A DNA stretch of 37,068 nucleotides, from the NCBI GenBank assembly GCA_011524395.1, contig WTKN01000058.1:1-37068 (forward strand), given 5' to 3'. This stretch comes from Moorena sp. SS36440bin_2 (lineage in GTDB: Bacteria > Cyanobacteriota > Cyanobacteriia > Cyanobacteriales > Coleofasciculaceae). Below are positions 17,774 through 24,765 of the stretch, piece after piece (position 1 is the stretch's first letter; every line of letters begins with the position of its first letter). The notes beneath the pieces were generated by a model, which ran no database searches, had not been told where the DNA came from, and worked only from the letters and a program-made list of their open reading frames with translations. The translations under genes were made by a program, and so were the position numbers.

Positions 17774-17895
17774 GTTTTCTTCGATTATCCTAGGGGTAGT
17801 TCGGCACTTTTTTATCACAAGCTATAGAACTATCAAGTGGCATAAAAAATAATTTACCACAGATATTAATTAAATTAATTAGTAGTCAAAGCCTG

Positions 17896-18624
17896 ATGGT
17901 CAAATCGAACTTATCTGAACAAGAAATATCTGATAATAAAAGGTTCGTTAAAATCTCCGAGCGAGAAGATAGATGTGATATTCCCAAGTCGGCTTGGAGA
18001 CCTCTAACAAACAATGCCTATTTACAGACGTGGAAAGGGGTACTTCTGGAAAAAGACCCCATGCAAATTGCAGCCTATCCGATGCTGCTGGGCGAGTTGC
18101 AACCCAAGACGATTATTGAATTAGGAGCACTTAAGGGGGGAAGTGCAATTTGGTTAGCAGATCACTTAGAATTATTTGGTATTGAAGGTGAGGTTTACTG
18201 TGTTGATAACGACCTTTCTCAGCTTGATGAGAAAGCTAAAGCAGACTCTAGAGTTCATTTTTTAGAAGGTGATTGTCGAGAAATTAGTGATGTTTTATCT
18301 GTGGAATTGCTTGATAATCTACCTCATCCCTGGTTAGTTATAGAGGATGTTCATGACAACCTAGTTGGTATCCTCGAACATTTTCATCATAATGGTTTGC
18401 AAACTGGAGATTACCTAATTATAGAAGATACTAACACGTTTATGTGGGAAGTATGGTCTGATTGGAAAGACCAGGAATTAATCCAGCGAGGTTCTCACAA
18501 AATGGATGACTTAAGAAACTGGTTAATGAAGCATCAAGATGAGTATTTAATCGATACTTACTACCAGGATATGTACGGTTATAATGCTTCAAAAAATTGG
18601 AATTCTATACTCAAAATAGTTTGA
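17896..18624 (+). CDS. CmcI-like SAM-dependent methyltransferase/hydroxylase-family protein, copy 1
   Basis: A 242-residue member of the cephalosporin-hydroxylase/rhamnosyl-O-methyltransferase (CmcI) family. Visible elements are IIELGALKGGSAIWLADHL (SAM-binding loop, about 73-91), the acidic strand CVDNDLS with Asp104, and LVIEDVHDN with Glu150-Asp151, which fit the metal-binding acidic residues of CmcI. In cephamycin synthesis CmcI works with CmcJ in methoxylation; family members here probably O-methylate a hydroxylated substrate, which would suit the Rieske oxygenase just upstream. About 120 bases separate it from the Rieske stop, and the bases before the ATG (AGTAGTCAAAGCCTG) are a degraded version of the MT-CmcI junction in cassette 2. 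Copy 2 is about two-thirds identical by eye. Confidence 0.75.
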   Translation: MVKSNLSEQEISDNKRFVKISEREDRCDIPKSAWRPLTNNAYLQTWKGVLLEKDPMQIAAYPMLLGELQPKTIIELGALKGGSAIWLADHLELFGIEGEVYCVDNDLSQLDEKAKADSRVHFLEGDCREISDVLSVELLDNLPHPWLVIEDVHDNLVGILEHFHHNGLQTGDYLIIEDTNTFMWEVWSDWKDQELIQRGSHKMDDLRNWLMKHQDEYLIDTYYQDMYGYNASKNWNSILKIV

Positions 18625-18692
18625 ACACATAAAACTATTTTGCTGTAATACTTTCTGAGCAAATACTTTGACAAATTTACTAACATAAAGTT

Positions 18693-18992
18693 ATGTCTTA
18701 CTCTAAGTCAAAAATGGATCTAGAACAACTAAAAAATAAGTGGCAAGAGCAAGGATTAATTTGTGAAGTATGGGAGTTATATCCAGGAGATTCTTGGTCA
18801 GATCCAGGTCATAAGACTGATGAATTTTTTGTTCTCTTAGAAGGACAAATGAAAGTTTCTTGCCAAGGTAAGGTTTCTAATCTTGAAATTGCTCAAGAAA
18901 TTATGGTTCCGGCTAAAGAACCTCATACCGTAAGCAATCATGGCGAAACGGCCGGTCGTGTTTGCTGGATACATCACCCCAACTTTGCTTGA
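18693..18992 (+). CDS. Small cupin-domain protein, copy 1
   Basis: A 99-residue single-domain cupin. The first cupin motif is PGDSWSDPGHKTDEFFVLLEG, with a histidine and acidic residue as likely metal ligands; the second is IMVPAKEPHTVSNHG with the late histidine. Small cupins act as metal-dependent isomerases, dioxygenases or binding proteins. It follows copy 1 of the CmcI-like gene by 68 bases. Compared with copy 2 it ends earlier: the tail WIHHPNFA replaces WIYGYEHEEGVTGTRKN, yet a matching stretch encoding DDVTGNRKN survives downstream at about 19051-19080, so this copy appears to have lost its original end. An alternative start is ATG 18714. Confidence 0.75.
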   Translation: MSYSKSKMDLEQLKNKWQEQGLICEVWELYPGDSWSDPGHKTDEFFVLLEGQMKVSCQGKVSNLEIAQEIMVPAKEPHTVSNHGETAGRVCWIHHPNFA

Positions 18993-19050
18993 GCCATTGA
19001 GTCAGGAAGCAGTGCTTCGATCATATTACTGGGTTTATAGCTACCAATGA

Positions 19051-19085
19051 CAGGATGATGTCACCGGTAATCGTAAGAACTAAAA
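19051..19085 (+). repeat. Vestige of the duplicated cupin 3' end
   Basis: GATGATGTCACCGGTAATCG followed by TAAGAACTAAAAT closely matches the end of cupin copy 2 (about 20917-20951: GGTGTGACGGGTACTCGTAA, then GAACTAAAAT). In frame it reads DDVTGNRKN and then stop. It marks the right edge of the first duplicated unit. Confidence 0.6.
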
Positions 19086-19212
19086 TAATGTTTGTCATTT
19101 TTATGTTTGGGATAGTTCTACTGGATTAGTTCGATGGATGACCAATTTCGATACCCAGCCTGAAGATATTGATCTATTTATCGACAAGCTTTCTTCTCTT
19201 GCTATGGCCTCG
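19084..19212 (+). pseudogene. C-terminal remnant of a fold-type I PLP enzyme (threonine-aldolase-like)
   Basis: Open after TAA at 19081, this frame reads CHFYVWDSSTGLVRWMTNFD then TQPEDIDLFIDKLSSLA. That pattern, an LVRWM strand followed by x-F/W-D-T-x-x-E-D-I/V-D and a terminal helix, is the usual end of low-specificity threonine aldolases and resembles class V aminotransferase ends. The rest of the enzyme is missing. The frame runs straight into methyltransferase copy 2, so translation from ATG 19138 would fuse 37 remnant residues to that enzyme. It suggests a PLP gene once stood upstream of cassette 2. Confidence 0.45.
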
Positions 19213-19248
19213 GTGAACCCTGAAAATGCCATTACCTTAGAACAGAGT

Positions 19249-19881
19249 ATGTCCAGAGAACAAGCTAAAGATATTTCAGAAACAAGACCTTGGTTATCTG
19301 GAATTTGTGATAGCCAAAGTACTGAGGAATTAAAAACTAAGTACGATAGTTGGGCAAATACCTATGATGCAGATATAAAAGAAGATTGGTCTTTTATGCC
19401 TGCCAACATAGCACGGACATTAAGCAAACTTCTTCCTAATAAAGATGCCACAATCTTAGATGCTGGTGCTGGGACAGGGTTAGTGGGTGAAGCCTTAGCC
19501 CAACAGGGATATACTAATGTGACTGCTGTTGATTTGTCAGAAAAAATGTTAGCGATCGCTAAAGAGAGACAAGTCTACAAGGCTCTCCATCAGTGTAATT
19601 TAGAAGATTCCCAAATTTTTAGCAATTCAGTAACTTTTGAGGCTATTATTGCTGCAGGGATTTTTGCTTATGCTCATGCTGGGGTTGAGGTATTAAACAA
19701 TCTATTCAGTCTTTTAAAGGAAGAAGGAATCTTCTTGTTCACGATACGGGAAGATTATCGCCGTGAAATGCAAACAGCCTTAGAGCAATTACCGTGGACA
19801 CTAGTTAGTGAAGAGGGTTTTCCGATATATGACGAAGCCAAGTTGATGTATCTTCTGGCTTTTAAAAAGGAGCGATATTAA
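19249..19881 (+). CDS. Class I SAM-dependent methyltransferase, copy 2
   Basis: Near-duplicate of the methyltransferase at 16079, with the same preface LKTKYDSWANTYDAD, motif I ILDAGAGTGLVGEAL and post-I AVDLSEKM. Starting at ATG 19249 gives 210 residues, exactly the length of copy 1, so I prefer this start; ATG 19138 would give a 247-residue form with an N-terminal tail from a PLP-enzyme remnant. The ribosome site before 19249 is weak (CAGAG), so the longer form cannot be excluded. The residues after about position 45 match copy 1 except for the last one (Tyr for Ser). The stop TAA overlaps the first base of the next gene ATG, indicating translational coupling. Confidence 0.8.
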   Translation: MSREQAKDISETRPWLSGICDSQSTEELKTKYDSWANTYDADIKEDWSFMPANIARTLSKLLPNKDATILDAGAGTGLVGEALAQQGYTNVTAVDLSEKMLAIAKERQVYKALHQCNLEDSQIFSNSVTFEAIIAAGIFAYAHAGVEVLNNLFSLLKEEGIFLFTIREDYRREMQTALEQLPWTLVSEEGFPIYDEAKLMYLLAFKKERY

Positions 19882-20624
19882 TGAGCAGTCAAAGTATGGT
19901 CAAATCTAACTTATCTGATCAAGAAACCCTAGAGAATAAGCGGTTTGTCAAAATCTCTGAGCGAGAAGATAGAGGTGATATTCCCCAGTCAACTTGGCTA
20001 ACTTTGACTGAAAACTATCATTTACAAACCTGGAAAGGGATACCAATGGACAAAAGTCCTATAGAAATTGCCCTTTATCCAATGCTGATTTACGAACTCC
20101 AACCAAAGACAATTATTGAACTTGGTGCAGATACTGGAGGAAGTGCAGTATGGTTAGCAGATCAGTTGAAGTTATTTGATATTGAAGGTCTTGTCTACTC
20201 TGTTGATATCGATTTATCCTTACTTTATCAAAAAGCCAAAGCCCAACCCAAGATAAAATTTTTGGAAGGCGATTGTAACCAGATCGATCTGGTTTTATCG
20301 ACCACACTGCTTTCTACACTTCCTCATCCTTGGTTAATCATAGAAGATGCTCATGTTAATTTAGTCGGTATCCTGGATTATTTTCATAATAATGGTTTAC
20401 AAAATGGAGATTATTTAATTATTGAAGACACAAATAAAGCTTTATGGGAGGCTTGGTCAGATTGGGAAGATAAAGAATTTATTGAACGGATGAAATGTAA
20501 GCTTAATTTACTCAAAAACTGGCTGAGCCAGCATCAATATGAGTACTTAATTGATACTCAATATCAAGATTTGTTTGGTTATAACGGCTCAAAAAATTGG
20601 AATTCAATGTTAAAAAGGATTTAA
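19881..20624 (+). CDS. CmcI-like SAM-dependent methyltransferase-family protein, copy 2
   Basis: A 247-residue CmcI-family protein with IIELGADTGGSAVWLADQL (SAM loop), the acidic strand SVDIDLS, LIIEDAHVN (metal-site Glu-Asp) and DYLIIEDTN. The ATG at 19881 overlaps the preceding stop by one base; an internal ATG at 19896 begins the region that aligns with copy 1 (MVKSNLS). It is clearly paralogous to 17896-18624 but has diverged at roughly one third of positions by eye, unlike the adjoining methyltransferases. It is followed after five bases by cupin copy 2. Role as in copy 1: probably methyl transfer to an oxygen or nitrogen of a small molecule. Confidence 0.75.
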   Translation: MSSQSMVKSNLSDQETLENKRFVKISEREDRGDIPQSTWLTLTENYHLQTWKGIPMDKSPIEIALYPMLIYELQPKTIIELGADTGGSAVWLADQLKLFDIEGLVYSVDIDLSLLYQKAKAQPKIKFLEGDCNQIDLVLSTTLLSTLPHPWLIIEDAHVNLVGILDYFHNNGLQNGDYLIIEDTNKALWEAWSDWEDKEFIERMKCKLNLLKNWLSQHQYEYLIDTQYQDLFGYNGSKNWNSMLKRI

Positions 20625-20629
20625 ATAAA

Positions 20630-20947
20630 ATGATGAATGAATCTAGAATCAAAGAGATCAAGAACACTTGGCAAAAAAAGGGGTTCAAGTGCGAAATTTC
20701 AATTACTCCGCCTGGAGAGTCTTGGTCAAGTGATGGTCATGAAACAGACGAGGTAATTATACCCTTGGAAGGGGAATTAGAATTGTCTTTACAAGGTAAA
20801 ACGTTTCGCTCCACCATTGGGGAAGAAATAATTATTCCTGCTGGTGAACCTCACACATTTAAGAGTGTTGGCAACGTAGCTAGTCGTGTGTATTGGATAT
20901 ACGGCTACGAACATGAAGAAGGTGTGACGGGTACTCGTAAGAACTAA
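20630..20947 (+). CDS. Small cupin-domain protein, copy 2
   Basis: A cupin of 105 residues from ATG 20630 (five bases after the CmcI-like stop; a TTG at 20597 would overlap that gene and is less likely). Motif 1 is PGESWSSDGHETDEVIIPLEG and motif 2 IIIPAGEPHTFKSVG, giving two histidines and acidic residues that could hold a metal. It retains a C-terminal tail GYEHEEGVTGTRKN that copy 1 has lost. It ends the plus-strand cluster; the next genes run on the opposite strand. Confidence 0.75.
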   Translation: MMNESRIKEIKNTWQKKGFKCEISITPPGESWSSDGHETDEVIIPLEGELELSLQGKTFRSTIGEEIIIPAGEPHTFKSVGNVASRVYWIYGYEHEEGVTGTRKN

Positions 20948-21045
20948 AATATCGATTAAACTTGTATAGTTGCAGCAAGTACCGTCTGAATTGTCTGCTG
21001 AACTAAACACTGACATTTTCTGAGTTTTTTACTAAATCGCCCTTT

Positions 21046-21597
21046 CTAATCAAACTCAGGTGCCCAAACTTCCACCACAGGTAATTACCAACCAGGAAGC
21101 AATTCCGGCACTTGCAGCACATCCCCATCCCCCAGCACAACCTTATCTCGATTAAGGCGATAAACTTCCATGGTGCGAGTTCTCGGATCCACTAACACCC
21201 CAATTTTAGTTCCCAATTCCATAAATTGCTGGATCTTCCGGCGTAATTTAGCCAAACTATCAGTTCTAGATTTAACTTCAAACATCAAGTCAGGAACTAA
21301 CTCCGCGTAACCTTCTGTAGTGCGAGGTAAACGTTCAGCTAGGATAAAAGAAGCATCGGGAGCACGGACATCTCCATCTTCGTTAGGTAAACGAAAACCA
21401 CCACTAGAAGCAGTTACCCTGCCTAGTCTACGAGGTCGTACCCAGTTTGATAACTGGGTAACAATAGCAGCAGCTACTTGATCTGATTCTAACCCTGAAG
21501 GACTCATAACAATAATTTCTCCAGCCACTAGTTCCATCTGATAATCAGGATGTTCAGCTTGCAGTTTTTCTAAGTCTTTTACTGTTAAACTAGGCAT
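21046..21597 (-). pseudogene. Uma2-family nuclease interrupted by a late stop codon
   Basis: Starts MPSLTVKDLEKLQAEHPDYQ and shows Uma2 features: ELVAGEIIVMSPSG, VRAPDASFIL (catalytic aspartate), MFEVKSRTDSL (E-x-K) and GVLVDPRTRTMEVYR. The frame stops at TAA 21085-21087 after ELLPGW, but reading on gives LPVVEVWAPEFD and a stop at 21046, which is the normal family C-terminus (PGWELPV...). So one glutamate codon has become TAA. The 170-residue product lacks only 13 residues and may still fold; I label it a pseudogene with caution. It stands downstream of a broken xisI on the same strand. Confidence 0.65.
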
Positions 21598-21654
21598 TGT
21601 TAAAATATCCTATTTATAGCGATTATTGCATTTATGAGGTACAATTATAAACCT

Positions 21655-21694
21655 CAAAGTCCCCCTTATTAAGGGGGATTTAGGGGGATCCCTT
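21655..21694. repeat. Palindromic CCCCCTTATTAAGGGGG repeat
   Basis: TCCCCCTTAT and TAAGGGGGA form a 9-bp stem with almost no loop, followed by the partial echo TTTAGGGGGATCCC. This is a dispersed palindrome of a type common in cyanobacterial intergenic DNA. It lies between the broken xisI and the Uma2 gene and might also slow transcription, but no T-run follows on the minus strand. Confidence 0.6.
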
Positions 21695-21728
21695 TTCACT
21701 TCATGGAAAATAGAATTGCTATATTTAA

Positions 21729-22116
21729 TCAATCAACAGCAAATCCAGTATATTGGCGTTTATAAGGAGCATGGTAGGCTAAGACAATATCTTCAGGGGG
21801 AACACCCCATTATACTAATTCATTAGCAACACCAATTTCTGTGCCATCGTGCTGTATCCAAATTTTGTCGTTTTTAAGGTCAATTTGAAGAACACAGCCT
21901 CTTAAACGCCGATTGCCATGCCACCCCACATTCATCAGTTGATAGTGATCTCCTTGAACATCAAATATTTTTTGGACTTCAATATCTCCATATCTAGGCT
22001 TATATTGCCCGTATTCATTGATGATTTTTTTGACTAATTCTCTATAGCGATGCAGCGCGGTCTTGGGGGTTTCCCCCATGAGCGACTGCATCAAGACAGT
22101 GTTCTAGTTTTTCCAT
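21729..22116 (-). pseudogene. xisI: xisI-like gene, broken by a repeat insertion and a nonsense codon
   Basis: XisI was named as a controlling factor for fdxN-element excision in Anabaena; most homologues are found in xisH-xisI pairs of uncertain role. The body is recognisable: YRELVKKIINEYGQYKP, YQLMNVGWHGNRRLRG, KIWIQHDGTEIGVANELV. The original start ATG at 22116 (MEKLEH) is separated from the body by a 52-base insertion (about 22045-22096) that shifts the frame. A TAA at 21810-21812 follows ANELV where the intact copy at 24430 has glutamate (ANELLELG), after which PPEDIVLAYHAPYKRQYTGF continues to the true stop at 21729. Two independent lesions make it non-functional. Confidence 0.8.
22047..22096. 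repeat. 50-bp palindromic dispersed repeat, copy A (inside xisI)
   Basis: Begins GCGATGCAGCGCGGTCTTGG and ends GAGCGACTGCATCAAGA. It has nested inverted arms (GATGCAG with CTGCATC; TGGGGG with CCCCCA around TTT). An identical 50-base copy lies at 35231-35280. Removing about 52 bases here restores the xisI frame as MEKLEH joined to YRELVKK, so it is an insertion and not part of the gene. Confidence 0.9.
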
Positions 22117-22520
22117 TGTTTAATTACCTCCTTTTTGGTATCATCTATCATTAATTTTATTTGATAGTTAGCTACTACCTTTTGAGTAAAAACCAGAGTA
22201 AAAAATGCTTCGTAAACATCTTCGCTAATGGCTAAATACATTTTTCTTTCTGGTTCAATATTTTCTAATACCAGGCGATAATTAAGAAACTGTCCTAAAG
22301 CACTATGAAATTCAGCAATTAGAGAAGGACGATTAAAAGTTTTAATTTCTACAGCAATTTTTTGTTGATATTTTTGGGCTGCAATTAATTTTTATGCCCC
22401 TAAATCAACATACATATCAACTCCCCCATAATCAAGATAGAGAGGGTCATCAGTAATTATCCAACCTTCTTTGACTAGGGCGTTTTTAACAGTATCATGA
22501 AAGATATCTTTAGCTGGCAT
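22104..22520 (-). pseudogene. xisH: xisH-like gene with an in-frame stop
   Basis: Reads MPAKDIFHDTVKNALVKEGW, then WIITDDPLYLDYGGVDMYVD, stops at TAA 22392-22394 (codon 43), and continues KLIAAQKYQQKIAVEIKTFN ... to TAG at 22104. The intact homologue at 24753-25169 has the same length (138 residues) and glutamate at codon 43 (AGEKLIAA), so this is a GAA-to-TAA type nonsense change. The downstream part holds the conserved VEIKTF strand (E-x-K of a PD-(D/E)XK-like fold). As in the intact pair, the xisH stop overlaps the xisI start. Confidence 0.8.
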
Positions 22521-22677
22521 ATAATAATGTTTTATAACATTAGCTGATTACGCATTAAGGTTAGGATATTGATACAAGCAGCAAAAGCTATTGTAGTCAA
22601 ATTTTGCCTTTTGCCTCTTGCCTTGCGCGTAGCGCTATAATTGCCATCAGGTTATCCCCCAAAACTAAACTATCAAT

Positions 22678-23325
22678 TTAATGGAGCAATTGCTTTAGTC
22701 TTTGACGAAAAGCTCGTAACGCAGGACTTCTCCCGGTTTCACGGCTTTGAGCTAAAACCTCTGCTACCAGGTCTGGAATTGGTAATCTGGGGAAGGTCGG
22801 ACTGGTGGTAACTTGCCGGTACTCACCTCCTTGCAACAGGTCAATCCTGAGTTGATTTTTTTCATAGCGCCAGAGTTCAGGCACACCTAAGTTGGCATAG
22901 ACATCCAGTTGAGTCTTGGAGGTAACATCCACTTCAATGGCTAGATCTGGCGGTGGATCAATAGTGAGATCGACGCGCCGCTTGCCTCGCATTCTAGCGT
23001 GGTTTTGGATGTAGAAGCATTGATCCGGTTCAATGCCACTGTCCATATTTTCTCCCTTGAAGGTAGTGGAACCAAAGCACTCGCAGTCGATTTCTAACTC
23101 ATCAAGCAAAATTTTAACCAAATCACCGAGCAGTTCTTTATCGACTTCGTGTTCTGGGGTAGGCATTCTGATTTCTAAGGTTCCGTGGCTATAGGCAATA
23201 CGAGCAGAGCGATGTTCCCCTAGTTCTTCCAGAACAGACTCAAATTCAGCCCACTCTAGGTTATGAATCAATAGTCTTTGACCTGGGGGAACGGTAAGTT
23301 GTTGGAGTAGGAGAGTAACAGCCAT
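22678..23325 (-). CDS. Uma2-family PD-(D/E)XK nuclease-like protein
   Basis: A 215-residue Uma2 protein. It has FESVLEELGEHRSARIAYSH for the N-terminal helix and strand, GTLEIRMPTPEHEVDKELLG, a cysteine-containing strand IDCECFGSTTFKG, the acidic catalytic site GIEPDQCFYI, and LAIEVDVTSKTQLDVY (E-x-D/S-K region), then LGVPELWRYEKNQLRIDLL. Uma2 proteins are predicted nucleases of the restriction-endonuclease fold and occur in dozens per genome in cyanobacteria; their biological role is unsettled. Intact length. It sits 43 bases downstream of the HsdR-N-like gene on the same strand, so these two may share a transcript. Confidence 0.8.
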   Translation of the reverse strand: MAVTLLLQQLTVPPGQRLLIHNLEWAEFESVLEELGEHRSARIAYSHGTLEIRMPTPEHEVDKELLGDLVKILLDELEIDCECFGSTTFKGENMDSGIEPDQCFYIQNHARMRGKRRVDLTIDPPPDLAIEVDVTSKTQLDVYANLGVPELWRYEKNQLRIDLLQGGEYRQVTTSPTFPRLPIPDLVAEVLAQSRETGRSPALRAFRQRLKQLLH

Positions 23326-23368
23326 GGTGAATGTTCTATGATTTTGGATTTTGGATAAACATCAAACG

Positions 23369-23995
23369 TTAATCTAATACCAATCGACCAATAGCTTTGA
23401 GAGCAGCTAAAACTTGCTCCAGTTCATTTTCCCTGTCAATAGATAAGGCATAAGAACGACCATAGATGGGAACATCTGCTGGTTGGAGTTTAACAAACAC
23501 AAACTCTCTCCCATTGACTAGAAAACCAAACCTTGGCTTGTCACTGTTGGAGCCATCCAGCATATAAGCTAGAGCTTGAGGCAGTGCTGCCATCACATCA
23601 AACTTGGTACTTTTGGATTCGATCACCAGTATCCAAAGTCTCTGTCGCACTACTAAAACATCTATCCTGCCTCTTACAATTACTCCATTGTCTTCAGCAG
23701 CAATTTCCACAGAAGTTTCAGTTCTGATTGAAAAGGGGGGTTGAAAGAATCCAGCGAGATCGAGTAATGGTGATAAAACCACCATTTTTACACCCTCTTC
23801 TAAGAGAGGGCGGCGATTAACCAAGTTAAAGTAGTTGTTGCGGACTCTTTCTAGAGAACGTTTTTCCTGATCCGTTAAAGAGGGTAAGTTGTCTTGCCAA
23901 TCTAAAAAAAAATGACTATCGGTTGTTAGTTGTAGTCCAAAGTGTTCTTGCAGTTCTTCTAGGCTAAGATCTTGAGCTTGAATCGTTTGAACCAT
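23369..23995 (-). CDS. Type I restriction HsdR N-terminal-like nuclease-fold protein
   Basis: A 208-residue protein of a cyanobacterial family often annotated as restriction endonuclease subunit R. The probable PD-(D/E)XK site is IVRGRIDVLVV followed by LWILVIESKSTKFDV (D...E-x-K). The N-terminal half is helical (LTDQEKRSLERVRNNYFNLV), with LLEEGVKMVVLSPLLDLAGF before the core. No helicase domain is attached and there is no HsdM or HsdS nearby, so it is not part of a complete type I system. It is the first of a two-gene unit with the Uma2 gene downstream. Confidence 0.7.
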   Translation of the reverse strand: MVQTIQAQDLSLEELQEHFGLQLTTDSHFFLDWQDNLPSLTDQEKRSLERVRNNYFNLVNRRPLLEEGVKMVVLSPLLDLAGFFQPPFSIRTETSVEIAAEDNGVIVRGRIDVLVVRQRLWILVIESKSTKFDVMAALPQALAYMLDGSNSDKPRFGFLVNGREFVFVKLQPADVPIYGRSYALSIDRENELEQVLAALKAIGRLVLD

Positions 23996-24429
23996 AATGA
24001 GTCATTGGTTGAATATCGTGATTTTTTTGGCATCATGGAAGTAACTCCTATTTAGGTGGGAGGAAAACCGCGCTGGAGATGGTTAACGGGCATGACCAGC
24101 GCGGTTACTAGTATCAGTCTTTACCTTCTATAGTATATATAACTTCTCGAAAAAATGCAAGGGCAAATAAAAATATTTTACATTTATTTAAAATTAGTTT
24201 TATTTACAATTTATAGACTAAATTATGTGTAATTAATTTACCTAACTTTTTTATTAAATGAGCTACAAATTATTGGTTTTTAGGGAGCAGTAATTACCTC
24301 TGATACCAGGGCTATTTCTTGCGTCGGACTCTAATATGTTCCCTGTTCCCAGATCCGCTGTTCCCTGTTCCCTGTTCCCTAAAAAACCATAAATATCTAC
24401 TTAAACTCGCAAACCACTATAGAACAAAT
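23996..24429. other. Intergenic region with an 11-bp inverted repeat and heptamer repeats
   Basis: AACCGCGCTGG (24066-24076) and CCAGCGCGGTT (24096-24106) form an inverted repeat with a 19-base loop, located 70-110 bases upstream of the HsdR-N-like gene. AT-rich DNA follows, then GTTCCCT heptamers at about 24339-24382. No gene. Confidence 0.65.
24066..24106. promoter_or_regulatory. Inverted repeat upstream of the HsdR-N-like gene
   Basis: Two perfect 11-base arms (AACCGCGCTGG and its complement) flank 19 bases. The position upstream of the minus-strand gene at 23995 would suit an operator or leader hairpin, but it could also be an ordinary dispersed palindrome. Confidence 0.35.
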
Positions 24430-24765
24430 CTAACCAACAGCAAAGCCATCATATTGACGCATAAATGGGGCATGATACCCTAGGACAATATCCTGTTTCG
24501 GTATCCCTAATTCAAGTAATTCATTCGCCACCCCAAACTCGGTGCCATCATGTTGAATCCAGATTTTTCCATCAATAATATCAATGTGGATCAAAGGTCC
24601 GAAAACACGACGATAATTTTGCCATCCTGCATGAAAGACTTGATAATGATCTTGCTCAGGATCGAAGAATTTATAGACTTTGATCTCTTCATTGGCTAAC
24701 TTAACCAGACTATGCTTTTCCAAGGTTTCCTGAATCAGACGACGATACTGAATTAACTTATCCAC
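24430..24765 (-). CDS. xisI: XisI-family protein (intact pair)
   Basis: A complete 111-residue XisI homologue: MDKLIQYRRLIQETLEKHSL, then YQVFHAGWQNYRRVFGPLIH, KIWIQHDGTEFGVANELLEL, and the end GIPKQDIVLGYHAPFMRQYDGFAVG. XisI was described with XisF and XisH in fdxN-element excision of Anabaena; standalone pairs in non-heterocystous strains probably do something else, and a nuclease/partner or toxin-antitoxin-like relation has been suggested from context only. Its start overlaps the xisH end by 13 bases, so the two are translationally coupled. It provides the reference that shows the copy at 21729 is broken. Confidence 0.85.
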   Translation of the reverse strand: MDKLIQYRRLIQETLEKHSLVKLANEEIKVYKFFDPEQDHYQVFHAGWQNYRRVFGPLIHIDIIDGKIWIQHDGTEFGVANELLELGIPKQDIVLGYHAPFMRQYDGFAVG

